Below are positions 60,950 through 64,000 of a stretch of DNA of 64,000 nt, one piece after another (positions within the stretch are counted from its first letter, which is position 1; every line of letters starts with the position of its first letter). The DNA is from Acidisoma cellulosilyticum (lineage in GTDB: Bacteria > Pseudomonadota > Alphaproteobacteria > Acetobacterales > Acetobacteraceae), in the NCBI RefSeq assembly GCF_020621385.1, contig NZ_JAESVA010000007.1, positions 186,001-250,000 on the forward strand, given 5' to 3'. The translations under genes were made by a program, and so were the position numbers. Below the pieces are notes generated by a model. The model was given only the letters and a program-made list of their open reading frames with translations, made no database searches and had not been told where the DNA came from.

Positions 60950-61915
60950 ATGAACGATCTTCCCGCCTTTCTTGACAGTGGCCGTCCCAATCTTCCCGAT
61001 GTCGTCGTGCCTCAGGGTGTGACGCCGTTTTTCCTGCCCGACCGTCCGGTGCGCGGTCGCCTGATCAAGCTGGGGCCATTGGCCGAGGCGCTGCTCAGCC
61101 GCCATGCGCATAATCCGCATGCGGTGACGCGGCTGGCCGGCAAGGCGCTCGCTCTGACGGCGGCGCTGGCGACCTCGCTGAAATATTCCGGCACCTTCAG
61201 CCTTCAGGCCAAGGGCGACGGGCCGGTCGATCTGCTGCTGACGGATTGCACCGATGAGGGCACGCTGCGCGGCTATGCCCGCGGCGACAATGATAAGCTC
61301 GCGATGCTTGACGATCCCGATACCGCGACGGACGCCGAATTGCTGGGCCAAGGCTATCTGGCCTTTACCGTCGATCAGGGGCCAGAGACCGAACGGCACC
61401 AGGGTATCGTCGCCATCGAAGGCCCGGACCTGTCCAATATGGCGCTGCATTACTTCACGACCAGCGAGCAGTTCCAGTGCTCCATCCATCTTGCCTGCGC
61501 CCAGACTGAACAAGGCTGGCGGGCGAGCGCGCTGATTCTGGAGCGCATCGCCTCGGGCGGCGACGGCAATCTGGCGATGTCGGACGCCGAGCAGGACGAG
61601 AGCTGGCATACGGCGGTTACGCTCGCTTCCACGATCTCGGACGCGGAACTGCTGGACGATGCGCTGACGCCCGAGCGTCTTCTCTATCGCCTATTCCATA
61701 CCGAAGGCGTGGCCGTCGACCGCGCCCGGGCGCTGGGCTATGGCTGCCGCTGCTCGCGCGCCAAGCTGACCGGAATTCTGGAACAATTCACGCCGGATGA
61801 GCTGGACGAGATGGCGCAGGGTGACGACATCACCATGACCTGCGAATTCTGCAACATGGATTTCCGTTTTCCCCGCGCCGATCTGCGCGGTCAATCCGAC
61901 GCCCGCCTGCAATAG
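60950..61915 (+). CDS. hslO: redox-regulated chaperone Hsp33
   Basis: 321 residues. The C-terminal zinc-binding redox switch has C-R-C (YGCRCSRAKL, near 264) and C-E-F-C (MTCEFCNMDF, near 298), four cysteines in the CxC...CxxC pattern. Holdase activity is switched on by oxidation and unfolding. The N-terminal part is canonical (VPQGVTPFFLPDRPVRGRL). Start ATG at 60950. The lipoprotein gene follows 12 bp downstream. Confidence 0.95.
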   Translation: MNDLPAFLDSGRPNLPDVVVPQGVTPFFLPDRPVRGRLIKLGPLAEALLSRHAHNPHAVTRLAGKALALTAALATSLKYSGTFSLQAKGDGPVDLLLTDCTDEGTLRGYARGDNDKLAMLDDPDTATDAELLGQGYLAFTVDQGPETERHQGIVAIEGPDLSNMALHYFTTSEQFQCSIHLACAQTEQGWRASALILERIASGGDGNLAMSDAEQDESWHTAVTLASTISDAELLDDALTPERLLYRLFHTEGVAVDRARALGYGCRCSRAKLTGILEQFTPDELDEMAQGDDITMTCEFCNMDFRFPRADLRGQSDARLQ

Positions 61916-61927
61916 GAGAAGACCTTC

Positions 61928-62989
61928 GTGAGACGCTCGTCGATGTTCCGCCATCTGCTGCTCGGTGCCGCGCTGTCGGCGCCGCTTCTGCTCGCCGGCT
62001 GCGGCGGGGATGACAGCGTGCCGCAAAACTTCCCGCCCTTGCGCTACAACTATCTGGCGCCGATCTCGCTCAATGTCGCCTCCGTCCAGACGGTCGTGAA
62101 TTTCGCGCCGGGCCAGGGCGGCACCGATCTTGACCCGATGAGCCCGGAGGCGCCGCTGCAGGCGGTGCAGCAGATGATCCAGGATCGTCTGGTCGCCGGC
62201 GGCGCCGGCGGCACGGCGACGATCACCATCAACAGCGCGTCGATCAATCAGGTGAACGACACGGCTGTCGGCAATATCTCGCTACGCCTGACCGTGCGCT
62301 CCGCCGACGGCCGCTCGCGCGGCTATACGGATGCGAGCGTCAGCCGGACCCGGACCATGCCGGACGATACTAGCCAGACTGCGCTGCGGGCCTTCCTGTA
62401 TGCCATGACGCAGGATCTGGTGAATGCCGAGAATGTCGAGCTTGAGTATCAGATCCGCAACAATCTGCCGCGCTGGATCGTCGGCGGGGGTTCCGCCGTC
62501 ATTGGCGGGCCGTCAGCGCCGACGCCGGTGCAGGCCGTACCGTTGAGCGGACCCGGCGCCCCGGTCATTGGCGCCCCGGTCACTGGCGCGGCGGTGCCGC
62601 TGGGCGGCAGCCAACCCGCCCCGGCGATGCCGGGCATGGCCATGCCGGCAGCGGTGCCGCCGATGCCGACCGATACGGATACGATGCCGGGCGGTGATCT
62701 TGGCATGCCCCAGGGCAATCCGGTGCCGACCGACCAGGACCTCTCGGCCCCGGCGATGCCGGGCGCGCCGACGCAGCTGACGCCGGCCATGCCTGCCGCC
62801 CCGGCCGCGATGCCGCAATTGGTGCCCGTGCAGCCGAACGGCACGATGGGTGCGACCGTGCCGGCAGCCATACCCGCGCCGGCTCCCGCACCTGCGCCCG
62901 CGCCTGCTCCGGCACCCGCCCCGGTACCGAAACCGGCCCCGGCGTCTTCGGCCAATTTGCCGGCACTGCCGGCAAACATTACGCCGTAA
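61928..62989 (+). CDS. lipoprotein with Pro/Ala-rich C-terminal tail
   Basis: 353 residues from the GTG at 61928. Lipoprotein signal with lipobox LLAGC (Cys near residue 25). Residues ~30-185 are a globular domain of the ABC-type transport auxiliary/LPS-assembly-like lipoprotein type, with ALQAVQQMIQDRL and RSRGYTDASVSRTRTMPDDTSQTAL. After about residue 190 there is a long low-complexity tail rich in Pro, Ala, Gly and Met, ending in a tandem PA repeat near 315-330, probably spanning the peptidoglycan or periplasm. Co-oriented with hslO. Function unknown. Confidence 0.7.
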   Translation: MRRSSMFRHLLLGAALSAPLLLAGCGGDDSVPQNFPPLRYNYLAPISLNVASVQTVVNFAPGQGGTDLDPMSPEAPLQAVQQMIQDRLVAGGAGGTATITINSASINQVNDTAVGNISLRLTVRSADGRSRGYTDASVSRTRTMPDDTSQTALRAFLYAMTQDLVNAENVELEYQIRNNLPRWIVGGGSAVIGGPSAPTPVQAVPLSGPGAPVIGAPVTGAAVPLGGSQPAPAMPGMAMPAAVPPMPTDTDTMPGGDLGMPQGNPVPTDQDLSAPAMPGAPTQLTPAMPAAPAAMPQLVPVQPNGTMGATVPAAIPAPAPAPAPAPAPAPAPVPKPAPASSANLPALPANITP

Positions 62990-62997
62990 CGATGGGT

Positions 62998-63405
62998 TCA
63001 GGGATGGAGCTTGGCGCCCTTGGTGGCCTTGTCGACATCCTTTTTCAGACCCCGCAGAGCGAGCCCGACCAGATCGGGCTGCTCTGCGGGTTCCTGTTTG
63101 AAGACCGCGCGGTTATCCGCGTCATTCCCGGTTGCGAACATCGCCCTGACATAGACGGCGCGGTCGATCCCGCGCTCGATCGATTGGGCAAAGGCCCTTT
63201 GCAATAAGGCTGATGTCGCCGCGAAGATCAGCATGGGCTGGATGAGCATCCGACCATGCGGCCGGCCGAGCGCATCCTCGTAAAACTCACCGATAGCGTC
63301 CGGTGCTGCCGCCGCGACGCCGGTTGCCAGAAATGCCGTCACGTTCAGCTTCTGCCAGACGGCGAGATCTTCCAGCACCAGAATGGCCACCTTGGTCTCG
63401 AACAT
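62998..63405 (-). CDS. DUF2000 family protein
   Basis: 135 residues from the ATG at 63405; the longer open frame upstream is the shadow of the next gene. Starts MFETKVAILVLEDLAVWQKLNVTAFLATGVA, the DUF2000 N-terminus, with PMLIFAATSALLQRAFAQSIERGI in the middle. Small cytosolic protein of unknown function. Convergent with the lipoprotein gene and beside a divergent-side AraC regulator, often paired with DUF2000 proteins. Confidence 0.75.
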   Translation of the reverse strand: MFETKVAILVLEDLAVWQKLNVTAFLATGVAAAAPDAIGEFYEDALGRPHGRMLIQPMLIFAATSALLQRAFAQSIERGIDRAVYVRAMFATGNDADNRAVFKQEPAEQPDLVGLALRGLKKDVDKATKGAKLHP

Positions 63406-63436
63406 GCTTTTTCCCCTCACAAGAAGGGCGAGACTT

Positions 63437-64000
63437 TCAGGGCATCGTTGGCTGTCGGTCTGGAACGCCCGTGCAGAGCAGGCGATAGGCGCCGGGCGCG
63501 ATGCCATAGGCGCGGCGAAAGCGCCGGCCCAGATGGCTTTGATCCGCGAAACCGCAATCAGCGGCGACGGCCGCTGGGCTGATCCCTGTGGCGAGCAACT
63601 GCCGCGCCTGGAGCAGCCGGGTCTGCAGCCGATAGGCATGGGGGCTGGTGCCGTAGGCGGTGCGAAAGGCGCGCGCGAGCTGGAACCGGTCTGCCGCGCC
63701 GGCCGCTTTGGCCAGGGCATCCGCGCCGATATCCTCGGTCAATGCATCATGCAGACGGTCGCGGGCACGCCGGGCGATGGCAGGGGCTTCTTTGTTTGCG
63801 GATGCGCGCTCAGGCCGCAGCAGATGCGGCCTTAGCCTATCCAGCACGCTGTCCAGGGCAGCATCGCGCCGCAATTGCTCGGCTGATTGCCGCAGGGCCA
63901 CGTAGGCATGGCCGATGGCAAGACCGAGCGCCGGATCGTCGCAGAGCGTCGTCAGAAAACCCGGATCGCTGTCCTGTCCGTCCCGCAGCCCCCGCTTCAA
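63437..64000 (-). CDS. AraC family transcriptional regulator (partial at window edge)
   Basis: The visible 187 residues are the C-terminal part: the AraC double HTH is seen as LAKAAGAADRFQLARAFRTAYGTSPHAYRLQTRLLQAR and ISPAAVAADCGFADQSHLGRRFRRAYGIAPGAYR (second HTH with the FADQSHLGRRF motif). The gene continues to the right of the window, and the apparent start at base 64000 is not real. The N-terminal ligand domain is not shown. Lies 31 bp upstream of the DUF2000 gene on the same strand, so the two may be co-transcribed. Confidence 0.85.
   Translation of the reverse strand: MKRGLRDGQDSDPGFLTTLCDDPALGLAIGHAYVALRQSAEQLRRDAALDSVLDRLRPHLLRPERASANKEAPAIARRARDRLHDALTEDIGADALAKAAGAADRFQLARAFRTAYGTSPHAYRLQTRLLQARQLLATGISPAAVAADCGFADQSHLGRRFRRAYGIAPGAYRLLCTGVPDRQPTMP

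Noticed and set aside
1-64000. Prophage, integrative element or insertion sequence
   Set aside because: No integrase, transposase, phage or conjugation genes were seen; the EexN-like and Doc/AbrB genes are single modules.

Overview
The window is high-GC, densely coded chromosomal DNA from an alphaproteobacterium, most likely an acetic-acid-bacteria relative (Acetobacteraceae). This is judged from the zapA / 6S RNA candidate / 5-formyl-THF cyclo-ligase order, a xylitol dehydrogenase of the Gluconobacter type, an ornithine decarboxylase plus homospermidine synthase pair, and REP-like intergenic palindromes. No phage, transposase, rRNA operon or CRISPR array was found. Three tRNAs are present: Trp, Tyr and Gly.

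Layout. 1-6.0 kb: a lipid/envelope block with a MobA-like nucleotidyltransferase, a fatty acyl-AMP ligase and an NAD-dependent reductase, in an arrangement like the Caulobacter ceramide (sphingolipid) genes. A glycerophosphotransferase-like protein and a flippase follow. 6-9.8 kb: secreted protein, glycosyltransferase, YmdB-type phosphodiesterase, fthC, 6S RNA candidate, zapA. 9.9-14.7 kb: thiE, pyrD, a HAD-IIA phosphatase and a periplasmic trehalase. 14.8-20.8 kb: sugar/polyol oxidoreductases, a tautomerase/LysR divergent pair, an EamA exporter and a HIT protein. 21-26.1 kb: an organosulfur acquisition cluster (metQ, metN, metI, SfnB-like, flavin monooxygenase). 26.2-28 kb: etfB-etfA. 28-32 kb: an orphan VapB-like antitoxin, TehA, BluB, an SDR and a LysR. 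32-33 kb: nusG, secE and tRNA-Trp.

33.2-38.5 kb: a DegP-type protease, xylitol dehydrogenase plus SDR, RlmB with a very long disordered N-terminus, and tRNA-Tyr. 39.2-44.8 kb is signalling and envelope: a hybrid histidine kinase with two PAS domains, small membrane proteins and lipoproteins, a GAF-GGDEF protein, and an MscS channel fused to a cyclic-nucleotide-binding domain. 45-53.2 kb: an MlaC/HpnM-like protein, then a sugar-phosphate operon (aldolase-SDR fusion, PfkB kinase, HAD phosphatase) with a divergent SorC regulator, then transaldolase and glucokinase. 53.3-57.3 kb: a LuxR-type regulator, a structured leader with a 16-codon ORF, ornithine decarboxylase, homospermidine synthase and tRNA-Gly. 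57.4-64 kb: a tandem REP array, a Doc/AbrB toxin-antitoxin pair, argG, a DUF2125 protein, hslO, a lipoprotein, a DUF2000 protein and the end of an AraC regulator.

The most interesting items are the leader upstream of ornithine decarboxylase, whose conserved-looking hairpin is also the coding sequence of a mini-ORF; a ~107-bp dispersed repeat present twice, with compensatory stem changes and with its edge supplying the stop codon of the neighbouring gene both times; two MITE-like inverted repeats at 44.85-45.02 kb; and the REP family, including a 98-bp tandem array.
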